Positions 56,178 to 64,000 of a DNA stretch of 64,000 bases are shown here, one piece after another; the stretch's first letter is position 1; each line of letters opens with the position of its first letter. A model generated the notes under the pieces. The model worked only from the letters and a program-made list of their open reading frames with translations, did no database searches and was not told the origin of the DNA. Source of the DNA: Silvanigrella paludirubra (GTDB lineage: Bacteria; Bdellovibrionota_B; Oligoflexia; Silvanigrellales; Silvanigrellaceae); contig NZ_WFLM01000001.1 of the NCBI RefSeq assembly GCF_009208775.1, positions 287,227 to 351,226 on the forward strand, read 5' to 3'. Made by a program: the position numbers and the translations under genes.

Positions 56178-57686
56178 ATGACAAATTATATCTTATCTAT
56201 CGATGAAGGTACCACAGGTATACAAGCCTCTTTTTTTAGTATGAATGATTTTTCTATGCATGGAAATAATAAAATTGAATTTCCACAAATATACCCTAGA
56301 CCTGGATTAGTTGAGCATAATCCAAATGACATTTGGGAAACAACGTTAAAAGCTATAAAAAAAAGCATTGAATTGGCACAAGATTCTGAAAAAAACTTTT
56401 CAATTAGTAAAGTAACTGCAATTGGGATTACAAATCAAAGAGAAACATGTCTTGCTTGGAATAAAAAGACAGGAGAAATTGCTGGTAATGCTATTGTTTG
56501 GCAAGACAGAAGAACTTCTGAGTTTTGTGATTCATTGAAAAAAAATGAATCACTCCGCAAAATGATATTAAAGAAAACAGGATTGGTTTGTGATCCTTAT
56601 TTTAGTGCTTCAAAAATGCGTTGGATGTTAGAACAATATCCAAAAGCAAAACAATGGGCGCATACAGGTGAACTCGCCCTTGGAACCGTAGATAGTTACG
56701 TTATTTGGAAACTTACGGGAGGCGTTTCTTTTGTTACAGATCACACAAATGCTAGTAGAACAATGTTATATAATTTGCACACGGGAAATTATGATCAAGA
56801 ATTGATGAGTCTTTTTTCAATTCCAAATAATACATTACCAGAAATCAAACCAAGTATTGGGCGTTTTGGAGTAACAAAAGGAATTGAAGGCTTACCTGAT
56901 GGTATTCCCATTACTGGGAATTTAGGTGATCAACAAGCTGCTTTATTTGGACAAAATTGTGTAAAAACAGGCGAAGCAAAAATCACATTTGGTACTGGTG
57001 CTTTTTTATTAATGAACACAGGAGAAAATATTGTTGAGGCAGATAATGGGCTTTTAACCACAGTGGCCTACAGCACTCCACAAAAACGAGTATTTGCTTT
57101 AGAAGGCTCTGCGTTTATTGCAGGGGCAGCAGTTCAATTTTTACGTGATAATTTTGGTTGGGTTAAAAATTCAGCAGAAAGTGCTGAGCTCGCAATGAGT
57201 TATCCAAGGGATGAAGAAGTATTATTTGTTCCTTCCTTGGCAGGCCTAGGTGCTCCTTATTGGAATCCACAGGCAAAAGGGGTTTTATTTGGTTTAACCA
57301 GAGGAACCCAACAATCTCAAATAATAAGAGCGGTCTTAGAAAGTATCGCAATGCAAAATGTCCAATTATTAAGGCTTATGGAAGAAATCAGTGAACAAAA
57401 AATCATAAGAGTTGGTGTCGATGGTGGTGCTTCAAGAAATGATTTTTTAATGCAATTACAAGCTGATATTTTGCAAACAATATTAATTAGACCATCAAAT
57501 ATAGAAACAACTTCATTAGGGGCAGCAAGAGCTGCATGTATTGGAGTATTAGAAGAAGATGTTACTTTTATAAAGTCGGATATTGGAAAAGAATTCAATT
57601 CGCATATGCCTGAAGCCTTAGCGAATGCAAATTTGTATCGTTGGTTGAAAGCAGTAGACTGTGTTAATCAGTTTTATGGAAGTTAA
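56178..57686 (+). CDS. glpK: Glycerol kinase
   Basis: Phosphorylates glycerol with ATP to glycerol 3-phosphate, starting glycerol use or lipid precursor supply. The FGGY signatures are present: LSIDEGTTG at the N terminus, AIVWQDRRT, FGTGAFLLMNTG and GVDGGASRNDFLMQLQADI. 502 residues is the usual length. The ATG at 56178 is chosen because AAGGAG is nine bases before it; the in-frame GTG at 56169 overlaps that site. Transporter GlpF and dehydrogenase GlpD are not here. A terminator follows at 57747. Confidence 0.97.
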   Translation: MTNYILSIDEGTTGIQASFFSMNDFSMHGNNKIEFPQIYPRPGLVEHNPNDIWETTLKAIKKSIELAQDSEKNFSISKVTAIGITNQRETCLAWNKKTGEIAGNAIVWQDRRTSEFCDSLKKNESLRKMILKKTGLVCDPYFSASKMRWMLEQYPKAKQWAHTGELALGTVDSYVIWKLTGGVSFVTDHTNASRTMLYNLHTGNYDQELMSLFSIPNNTLPEIKPSIGRFGVTKGIEGLPDGIPITGNLGDQQAALFGQNCVKTGEAKITFGTGAFLLMNTGENIVEADNGLLTTVAYSTPQKRVFALEGSAFIAGAAVQFLRDNFGWVKNSAESAELAMSYPRDEEVLFVPSLAGLGAPYWNPQAKGVLFGLTRGTQQSQIIRAVLESIAMQNVQLLRLMEEISEQKIIRVGVDGGASRNDFLMQLQADILQTILIRPSNIETTSLGAARAACIGVLEEDVTFIKSDIGKEFNSHMPEALANANLYRWLKAVDCVNQFYGS

Positions 57687-57746
57687 AAATATTATTGTAT
57701 TTTTATGTTCATTTGTAATTTTTTAGGATATACTTTTTAAATAATC

Positions 57747-57786
57747 AAGACACATTTTTGAAATAATAATGAAAAAAATGTGTCTT
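57747..57786 (+). terminator. Rho-independent terminator after glpK
   Basis: AAGACACATTTTT (57747-57759) pairs with AAAAATGTGTCTT (57774-57786), followed by CTTTTTTATT. Stem of 13, loop of 14. Confidence 0.88.
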
Positions 57787-57934
57787 CTTTTTTATTTAAT
57801 TAATTTGACACAATTATTTCAAGTTTTTTCAACAATAAAAAATATTAAGAGTAAAAAAAATAATATATTCTTTTTTTGGTTTCATTATTTCTTTTAATAA
57901 AGAAACACAATTTAATATTACCGAAAGGAATGAC

Positions 57935-59041
57935 ATGACTTTAGAATTTAAGTTTTTAAAATCATTTATGGCTATTTCAATCGCCATATCAAGCAGTAAT
58001 ATTTCTATGGCATCTGATTTAATAACGGGAGCTGGATCTAGCTTTATTGCTCCGGTAATTTATAAATGGTCTGCTGCCTATCATAAAGAAACGGATTCTA
58101 AAATAAATTATCAATCTATTGGTTCTGGTGCTGGAATTAAACAAATTGAAAATAAAATTGTTGACTTTGGGGCGACAGATATGCCTTTGACAGCGAAAGA
58201 ACTAGATGAAAAAGGTTTAATTCAATTTCCAGCAATTATAGGTGGTATTGTTATTATAACTAATATTTCAGGAATTTCTCAGGGGCAACTAATATTAGAT
58301 GCTAAAACTATTGCTGAAATATACAGTGGCCAAATTAAAAATTGGAATGACAAACGTATAGCTCAATTAAACCCTGGGCTTTCTTTACCTGATAAGAAAA
58401 TCATTGTTGTTTACCGCTCTGATGCATCGGGAACAACCTTTAATTTTACATATTATTTAAATAATGCCAGTAAGAACGCTTGGGAAATAGGTTTTGGTAC
58501 GAATGTATCATGGCCAACAGGAATTATGGGTTTTGGTGGAAAAGGAAACGAAGGCGTAACAAATTTGGTTAAATTAACTTCAGGCTCCATTGGCTATGTT
58601 GAGTATTCTTATGCAATGCAAAATAAACTAGCTTGGTCACGAATGCATAATGCCGAAGGAAATATTGTTCCTGTTCTTGAAACAAATGAATTTCAAAATG
58701 AAAAAAAGGTAAGCGAAGCGTTTAGAAAGTCGTTTCAAGCAGCCGCATTATATGCGGAATGGGAAAAATCAGCTGGTATGTATGTCTTATTAGCGAATCA
58801 AAAAGGAGAAATGTCATGGCCAATGACAGCATCCACTTTTATCTTAATTCCTAAAAAATCATCTCAGCCTAAAAAAATAAATGAAGTTTTAAAGTTTTTT
58901 AAATATGCCTATACTAAAGGGGATAGCATAGCAGAGTCTCTAGATTATATTTCAATACCAGATAAAACATATAAATTAATTCAAAATAAATGGAATATGG
59001 AATTTGAATCAGAAAAAGAAAAATTTGCAATTTCAAAATAA
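57935..59041 (+). CDS. pstS: Phosphate-binding protein PstS
   Basis: Periplasmic phosphate receptor of the PstSCAB importer. Sec signal peptide (cleavage near SMA-SD), then ITGAGSSFIAPVIYKW, SIGSGAGIKQI, DFGATDMPL, and YRSDASGTTFNFTYYL, which make up the phosphate pocket. 368 residues, near the norm. GAAAGG precedes the ATG. PstC, PstA and PstB are not in the window. No clear Pho box was found upstream. Confidence 0.95.
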   Translation: MTLEFKFLKSFMAISIAISSSNISMASDLITGAGSSFIAPVIYKWSAAYHKETDSKINYQSIGSGAGIKQIENKIVDFGATDMPLTAKELDEKGLIQFPAIIGGIVIITNISGISQGQLILDAKTIAEIYSGQIKNWNDKRIAQLNPGLSLPDKKIIVVYRSDASGTTFNFTYYLNNASKNAWEIGFGTNVSWPTGIMGFGGKGNEGVTNLVKLTSGSIGYVEYSYAMQNKLAWSRMHNAEGNIVPVLETNEFQNEKKVSEAFRKSFQAAALYAEWEKSAGMYVLLANQKGEMSWPMTASTFILIPKKSSQPKKINEVLKFFKYAYTKGDSIAESLDYISIPDKTYKLIQNKWNMEFESEKEKFAISK

Positions 59042-59190
59042 TTTTAATAATTTGGAAAAAATTCATTTTAATATAATTATTAATTTGCATAATTCATTGG
59101 AAATTTAAAACTACAATTTTTTATTATTTATTTATAAATAAATAACTGAGTTTAAAAATTCTAAAATAAAAGAAAATATGACTGAGTATT

Positions 59191-59206
59191 AGGGGCTGTC
59201 CAACAT
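59191..59206. repeat. Left terminal inverted repeat of the IS
   Basis: AGGGGCTGTCCAACAT, exact inverse of the right end at 60069-60084. The outer A belongs to the TA duplication. Confidence 0.9.
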
Positions 59207-60083
59207 AATTTCAAGAAACAATTTTCATACCAATATTGAATTTTCAGAAATTTAAACAAATTGCTGCTAGTTTCACAAATGCCAGATAATTTTCTGATTT
59301 TCTTTCATAACGAATAATCACCCTACGAAATGTTTGTAAATCGGCAAAACAAATTTCAACTATGTGTCTTCTTTTATATCGACGAAGATTACGTCCATCT
59401 TGCCTATTATTTATTCGATCTATTTTATTAGGAGCAATTAATTTCACTTCTAATTCTTGTAACTGATTTTTTATAGGAAATGAATCATAAGCTTTATCAC
59501 CAATAAGAATTAATGGTTTTAATTTTATAGGCATTTTTTCTATTATTGGCAATATAAATTTTGATTCATGAGGTGTTGCATTCTCAAGACTCAAATGTAA
59601 TATTTTATTATTTCTTGAAACAATTGCAAATAATTTTGTTCCTTTTCCAGCTTTTGTCCCCCCAATTTTATCTCCTCCTCTTTTAGATTCGGTAAACGTT
59701 GCGTCAATGTACGCTTCTTTTATTTGGTATTCTTTATTCTTCTTGTTTTTTAAAGACATGTTAAACAATATAACTCCAAGAATATTGTTTTTTCTAAATT
59801 TTTCAAACCAATAATAACAAGTACTTTTTGGTGGAAAGTTTTCTCGTGGTAATAAATGCCATTGCTATACAGTAACTAAAATCCAAATAATTCCTTTCAG
59901 TATATTTTTCATTTCATGTTTTCTGGTTTTATAACTCAAAAAAAGTGGAGATATCTCTTGCGCAAGAATCATAATCTGATTTATATTTCTCATCTGGTGT
60001 TCCTTTATCTTTTTTTTGAAAATAATTGAACACCTTCTTTTATATTCTGTCAATTTCTTCTAAATTCTATGTTGGACAGCCCC
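59192..60083 (-). mobile_element. IS5-family (IS427-like) insertion sequence
   Basis: About 892 bases between perfect 15-base inverted ends (GGGGCTGTCCAACAT), flanked by a TA on both sides (59190-59191 and 60084-60085), consistent with a 2-base target duplication. The single transposase frame runs on the minus strand and has lost a codon to a stop. It separates pstS from a DsbA-fold gene. The perfect ends indicate a recent insertion. Confidence 0.88.
59244..60053 (-). pseudogene. IS427-type DDE transposase with in-frame stop
   Basis: Read on the minus strand, an N-terminal segment (YKTRKHEMKNILKGIIWIL) and a C-terminal segment share one frame, interrupted by a single TAG at 59865-59867, where relatives have the Cys in TGCQW (here VTV-stop-QWHLLP). 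The rest is intact: the first Asp in YIDATFTES, the second in LIGDKAYDSF, and the Glu in RRHIVEICFADLQ, making the DDE triad. The N terminus is also odd and may carry earlier damage. Activity would need readthrough or a helper copy elsewhere. Confidence 0.82.
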
Positions 60084-60084
60084 T
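60069..60084. repeat. Right terminal inverted repeat of the IS
   Basis: ATGTTGGACAGCCCCT, inverse of the left end at 59191-59206. Confidence 0.9.
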
Positions 60085-60241
60085 AATTATTTTTTATTTT
60101 TCTAAAATAATTTATTTCAAGTTGACTATAATAATATTTTTTTATAAAATTTTTAAATACTTGTTTCATAATAAAGACAAAAATTTGACTATTTCAATAT
60201 TAAATTTGATTTTGAATATATAATTATAAGAAGGGTTATTT

Positions 60242-61345
60242 ATGAGTGTTAAAAAATTTTTTCAAATAATTGTTTTATTTTCAATAGGGTTAATTTTTGG
60301 TATTATTTTAACATACTTTATTTTCATTAAAAATTCATTTATATTTAATGAAAAATATATAAATCCTGTATTGGGAAGAAAATTAATTAATTTTGAAGAT
60401 AAAATTTGGACAAGCAATGATCTTCCTTATGATTTATTTTTAGAATATAGTATTATTGAAAATAATTACTATAAATCTTTAAAAAATTTTGCGGAAAAAT
60501 TAGCATTAAGTATATCAATGTCCCAAGATTTGAGAAAAGATGTTAATTCAAATTTTATTCCAAAACTTAAGGATTTAATCAAAATTGAAGGTGTTAAAGA
60601 AACTGATGCAAAGAAATATTATGATAATTTAGTTAGTAAATATGGTACAAATATTTTTGGCGGACAAGCTTTTGACAAAGCTAAGCAACAGCTTTTATTT
60701 CAATTAAACAATGAAAAAATAGCATCTTTTTCAAATAATAAAATAGAAGAACTAATTAATATTGGGAAATTAAGATTACTTTTTGAATCTCCATTAGGTA
60801 TTCCAGCCAATATTGATTATTCATTATTTCCAAAAAGAGGAAATTTAGATTCAAATATTACGTTTATTAGTGTTATAGATTTTATTGATCATAAAAGTAG
60901 AGATATTCATCCTGAAATTGAAGAAATGTATAAAAAATTTTCAAGAAAAATTAGATTTATAAATATTCCATATTCAAATTTGCAAAATAGCTTAAATGAT
61001 GATTTTGCTAAAGGAGCATTTTGTGCTAATGAACAAGGAAATACTATTTATTGGGATTTTTATAAAAAATCATTTGAATTTTTAAATAAATATTCTTCTG
61101 ATTATTATAATAAGGAAATTAAAAATTTAAATAATATTGTTTTATCTGTTGCTAAATCTACGGACTTAAAAATGGATAAATTTTCTTTATGTTTAAATTC
61201 TAATAGAACTAAAGAGATTATTATTAGAACTCATAATCTATTAAATGAATCAACTGAATTTAAAGGTGCTCCTGCTTTTTATTTAAATAAAAGATTTCTT
61301 TTAATTTCTTTAAAAGAAATTGATAAAATATTCAATAATTTTTGA
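60242..61345 (+). CDS. DsbA-fold thioredoxin-like protein without CxxC
   Basis: 367 residues with one N-terminal TM or signal anchor (IIVLFSIGLIFGIILTYFIF). The first 180 residues are helical; from about 195 the pattern follows a DsbA/thioredoxin_4 fold: GNLDSNITFISVIDFIDHKSRD, later ANEQGNTIYWDFYKKSF, and GAPAFYLNKRFL with the cis-proline. At the place of the CxxC the sequence is D216-H-K-S219, so redox activity is lost. It may act as a chaperone or binding domain. Ribosome site AAGGG precedes the ATG. It lies just beyond the IS. AT-rich codons like its neighbours. Confidence 0.6.
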   Translation: MSVKKFFQIIVLFSIGLIFGIILTYFIFIKNSFIFNEKYINPVLGRKLINFEDKIWTSNDLPYDLFLEYSIIENNYYKSLKNFAEKLALSISMSQDLRKDVNSNFIPKLKDLIKIEGVKETDAKKYYDNLVSKYGTNIFGGQAFDKAKQQLLFQLNNEKIASFSNNKIEELINIGKLRLLFESPLGIPANIDYSLFPKRGNLDSNITFISVIDFIDHKSRDIHPEIEEMYKKFSRKIRFINIPYSNLQNSLNDDFAKGAFCANEQGNTIYWDFYKKSFEFLNKYSSDYYNKEIKNLNNIVLSVAKSTDLKMDKFSLCLNSNRTKEIIIRTHNLLNESTEFKGAPAFYLNKRFLLISLKEIDKIFNNF

Positions 61346-61626
61346 AAAATTAATATATATTATATTTATTTTCTTTCTTATAATTAATGAAAATATCTTG
61401 GGTTTTTTATAAAAAAATTATAATTTATTGTCAAGTATATTTTTATCAATTAATTTTAGTAATTATGTTTAATAAAATTAATGATATTATTGAATGTAAT
61501 TTATTATATATTTAGCAATTTTTTTTACAATATATTTTTCTATTATTAATTTTAAATGTAAATTAAAATTTTAAAGAGCTAGTAGGAATGTAATTCTTTC
61601 TCAGTAATGATTAACAAAAATTTACT
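61346..61626. other. AT-rich gap
   Basis: About 280 bases between convergent genes. Nothing beyond A/T-rich sequence; no terminator with a GC stem seen. Confidence 0.4.
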
Positions 61627-62790
61627 TTATTGCGTTGTGATGTATATAGCTTGTGGAGATGCAAAACCACTTCCAGCTATCGAACAATTTGTTAGATCAC
61701 CTGTTCCACTAATTTCGCATTTAAAAACATTGCTTGAAGCAGATTCTAAAGCATAAATATAATTATTATAATAGTAAAAGTTCAAAACGTGGTTTAAACC
61801 TGAACCCGAAATTTTACAATTACTAAAAATTCCTGTTGCACTTACTGAACAAAAGTAAACATTATTAGCTATGAATGATGAAATATATGAAAAGCTATTA
61901 TAAACTGCAATACTCTCAGGGGATGCAATACCTGAAGGGGTTGTAAAGCAAGATGATAAAAGGCCTGATAATCCTATTGAGCATACTACCACGTCACTTG
62001 CGCCATTATCTGTAGCAAACAAATAATTTCCATAAATAGTTAGGTCTGAAAGATCTGAAAATCCAGACCCAGTAGTAGAACAACCTGTAAGTGATCCTGT
62101 AGAATCAATATTGCATATTGTTAAAGTTGAAGTATCAGTACTTGAAATATATAAATATCCATTATTAGCAGCAATACCAAAAAATGGATTGCCTGTTCCA
62201 GTAATTTCTGAATTGCATCCTGTTAATTTACCATCTAAATTAATTAAGCATTTAAAAATTTTATTTGCAAAATCATCAACAATATAAGCATAATTATTAT
62301 ATATCGTCATTGTTGAAAGATTTGTAAATCCACTTGAAGCAGCGATTAAACAATTAGATAAATTACCCGTCTCTCCAACTGTACATACCGTAATCTTAGT
62401 TTTACCAACAATATAAGCATAAGTAATAGATGAAGTTGTAACTTGAACAGTATAACTAGATGTAGAAAATTTATTTTCTGAAGTTACGGTATATGTTACC
62501 TTACTAGAAAAATCCATAATTGATATGCCACTGATTTGTGATACACCATTGACAAATACATTAGAATTTGTAGAAAAAGAAAAGTAAGCAATTAATTTAT
62601 TAAGATTTGTTCCATGAGGCAAACCTCTTACTTTAATAGTTTTATTTAATTCGTCAATTAAGCCATTGTAATTTGTTCCATTAACAATAATTGAGAAGGT
62701 CAATATTTGAGACTCTGAATTAGAAACGAGAGAGTGTTTAACTCGAGAGCAACTACATAATATTATAAAAAAAATAATAATTTTTTTCAA
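61627..62790 (-). CDS. Lipoprotein with DUF5018-like domain and repeated Cys motifs
   Basis: 387 residues with a lipoprotein signal (LCSC, C14). An N-terminal domain of about 90 residues (LTFSIIVNG.., IKVRGLPHGTNLNKLIAYFSF, ISIMDFSSKVTYTVTSEN) resembles DUF5018 and is related to the repeat domains in the next gene. The rest has about five repeats of 45-50 residues, each with a short strand pattern and the motif C-x(5,6)-G-x-L-x-x-C (for example CNIDSTGSLTGC, CSIGLSGLLSSC, CEISGTGDLTNC), suggesting a beta-propeller-like structure with paired cysteines. Surface role likely; function unknown. Confidence 0.65.
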   Translation of the reverse strand: MKKIIIFFIILCSCSRVKHSLVSNSESQILTFSIIVNGTNYNGLIDELNKTIKVRGLPHGTNLNKLIAYFSFSTNSNVFVNGVSQISGISIMDFSSKVTYTVTSENKFSTSSYTVQVTTSSITYAYIVGKTKITVCTVGETGNLSNCLIAASSGFTNLSTMTIYNNYAYIVDDFANKIFKCLINLDGKLTGCNSEITGTGNPFFGIAANNGYLYISSTDTSTLTICNIDSTGSLTGCSTTGSGFSDLSDLTIYGNYLFATDNGASDVVVCSIGLSGLLSSCFTTPSGIASPESIAVYNSFSYISSFIANNVYFCSVSATGIFSNCKISGSGLNHVLNFYYYNNYIYALESASSNVFKCEISGTGDLTNCSIAGSGFASPQAIYITTQ

Positions 62791-63009
62791 GTCAATCCTG
62801 TTGTTAGGTTATTAATAAAATAATATTATTTACTCTTAATGATATTATATGAAAATTTATTAAAAAAAATACTCTAAAAAGCTAAATTATGACTACAATA
62901 TAGAAAAATATTGCCTATTTAACTTAACCCTATTTTTAAATAAAAATTTCTCAATTTTTTTAAATCTTGATAAAAGCTTATTATAAGGAAAAGAAAAAAT
63001 TATTAATCT

Positions 63010-64000
63010 TTAATGTCCATTGGTTGAAACAGTTACTGTATAATTTACATCAAATGAATCAAATCTAGTAAAAACATAAATCACTGGACTCATAAAATTA
63101 TTAGTTGTAACTCCCTGAGATTGTGTTACTCCGTTTACTTTTACCACAACATGAGGTGCTAATGAATAATACGCTACTAAGTTGCTTAAATCTGTTCCAA
63201 ATGGGAGCCCGATGACATTTATTGTATGATTAATATGATCAATGTTTCCTAAATAAAATATATTAGAAAGTTTGAAATAAAATATTGCAAATGGAGGTGG
63301 TAGTACACTAACATTAATTGTATAATTAGCAATGGTGATACCATCTTGAGCAGTAATTGTATAGGTAACAGGGTTAGTAAAATCATTAGGGGTAGTGGTG
63401 CTAACTTGTGTAGTTCCATTAACTGTAGCTGTAGCACCTGAAGAAAGTGTAAATGCAGCAATTAAGTTAGTAAGATCTGTCCCGTATGGTAGTCTACTAA
63501 CATCAATAGTATAATTAGATTGATCAATTATTCCATCATACGAAGTTCCATTTATATTAAAAGAAAATGTAAATATTTGATCTCCAGGGTCAATTGTTAC
63601 TGTATAAATTGCAATGGTGATACCATCTTGAGCAGTAATTGTATAGGTAACAGGGTTGGTAAAATCATTAGCGGTAGTGGCGCTAACTTGTGTAGTTCCA
63701 TTAACTGTAGCAGAAGCGCCAGCAGAGAGAGAAAATGTAGCAACTAAGCTGGTGAGATCTGTTCCAAAAGGAACACCACTTACATTTATAGTGAAATTTT
63801 GTTGATCAATTGTTCCATAATATGAAGTTCCATTTATATTAAAAGAAAAAGTTAATATTAAAGTACCAGGGTCTGCATCATATGTAACAGTAACAGTGTA
63901 GCTGTTGTTAGAAACTCCATCTTGAGCAGTAATTGTATAGGTAACAGGGTTGGTAAAATCATTAGCGGTAGTGGTGCTAACTTGTGTAGTTCCATTAATC
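63010..64000 (-). CDS. 3' part of a large protein with tandem DUF5018-like repeats
   Basis: The minus strand is open from the stop (63010-63012) to the end of the window, so the start lies beyond 64000. It consists of repeats of about 94-98 residues with the pattern TITAQDG..YTVTV, NPVTYTITAQDG, VNGTTQVSTTTPNDFTNP and LPFGTDLSNLVAYYS, a DUF5018/cadherin-like bacterial repeat type. Three copies are visible and the last copy is more diverged (ends VNYTVTVSTNGH). Such proteins are often large surface adhesins or lipoproteins. The start, anchor and total length are unseen. The gene direction and DUF5018 kinship match the neighbour at 61627. Confidence 0.7.
   Translation of the reverse strand, partial: INGTTQVSTTTANDFTNPVTYTITAQDGVSNNSYTVTVTYDADPGTLILTFSFNINGTSYYGTIDQQNFTINVSGVPFGTDLTSLVATFSLSAGASATVNGTTQVSATTANDFTNPVTYTITAQDGITIAIYTVTIDPGDQIFTFSFNINGTSYDGIIDQSNYTIDVSRLPYGTDLTNLIAAFTLSSGATATVNGTTQVSTTTPNDFTNPVTYTITAQDGITIANYTINVSVLPPPFAIFYFKLSNIFYLGNIDHINHTINVIGLPFGTDLSNLVAYYSLAPHVVVKVNGVTQSQGVTTNNFMSPVIYVFTRFDSFDVNYTVTVSTNGH
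63331..63429. repeat. Repeat copy A of the DUF5018-like domain DNA
   Basis: 99 bases nearly identical to 63613-63711: three differences by my reading. A third copy starts near 63917 and runs off the window. Spacing is 282 and 294 bases (94 and 98 codons). Confidence 0.8.
63613..63711. repeat. Repeat copy B of the DUF5018-like domain DNA
   Basis: See copy A. The high identity in DNA indicates recent duplication or gene conversion. Confidence 0.8.
63917..64000. repeat. Repeat copy C, cut by the window end
   Basis: Starts with CCATCTTGAGCAGTAAT, as at 63341 and 63623, and keeps almost the same sequence to the end of the window. Confidence 0.75.

Noticed and set aside
63520..63747. Open plus-strand frame of 75 codons in the repeat region
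   Set aside because: It is antisense to the tandem DUF5018-like repeats, which are open over almost 1 kb on the minus strand.
1..64000. CRISPR arrays, rRNA and tRNA genes
   Set aside because: No regularly spaced short repeats with spacers, no tRNA T-arm pattern or rRNA-like sequence was found by reading the gaps.

Overview
This window is AT-rich DNA from a Gram-negative bacterium. Sec and lipoprotein signals, an outer-membrane-like barrel, TonB/ExbB/ExbD parts, ClpB, PriA, NagZ and a two-HPt CheA all point that way. The gene content, the many lipoproteins and the toxin-like secreted proteins would fit Oligoflexia/Bdellovibrionota, perhaps a Silvanigrella-like predator or host-associated lineage. 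That placement is inferred from gene content, not from a marker gene; no rRNA or tRNA was recognised.

Layout. 1-8 kb: a truncated CPBP protease, D-aminoacyl-tRNA deacylase, a PhoR-like sensor kinase, a dienelactone hydrolase, a HAD phosphatase, the replication-restart helicase PriA and a receiver-TPR protein. 7.8-13.7 kb: a CPBP-like membrane protein with a broken motif, a 1211-residue fused ABC exporter resembling the eukaryotic ABCC type, and a YopT/C58-like cysteine protease candidate. 13.7-20.6 kb: YggS and Maf, then a chemotaxis operon (cheA, cheW and two lipoproteins). 20.7-29.6 kb: accessory region with a SprT/DUF2786 protein, a decayed gene, a pair of four-cysteine secreted paralogues, a fused 2-oxoacid dehydrogenase E1, a barrel protein, a racemase-fold protein lacking both catalytic cysteines, and a leukocidin-like lipoprotein with a lectin tail. 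29.8-46.4 kb: mostly housekeeping (ClpB, a LolC/E permease, an aldo/keto reductase, ExbB/ExbD, glutamate-cysteine ligase, an EamA transporter, a DUF4301 protein, RlmN, DusB, a Bax-inhibitor-1 protein, OppA). 46.9-52.8 kb: a 1953-residue RTX lipoprotein behind a near-perfect Fur box. 53-59 kb: a class I glutamine amidotransferase, TonB, NagZ, GlpK and PstS. 59.2-60.1 kb: an IS5/IS427-type element whose transposase has an in-frame stop. 60-64 kb: a DsbA-fold protein without its CxxC, a DUF5018-like/repeat lipoprotein, and the 3' end of a large protein made of near-identical DUF5018-like repeats that runs off the window.

How it fits together. ExbB/ExbD and TonB could energise outer-membrane uptake, and the Fur box ties the RTX lipoprotein to iron starvation. 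The leukocidin-like protein, the RTX lipoprotein and the C58-like protease look like a set of weapons or effectors directed at other cells. Both large toxin-like proteins carry lipoprotein signals, which is unusual for such families. The strongest candidates for something new are the ABCC-like exporter next to a C58-like protease, the iron-regulated RTX lipoprotein, and the four-cysteine secreted pair.
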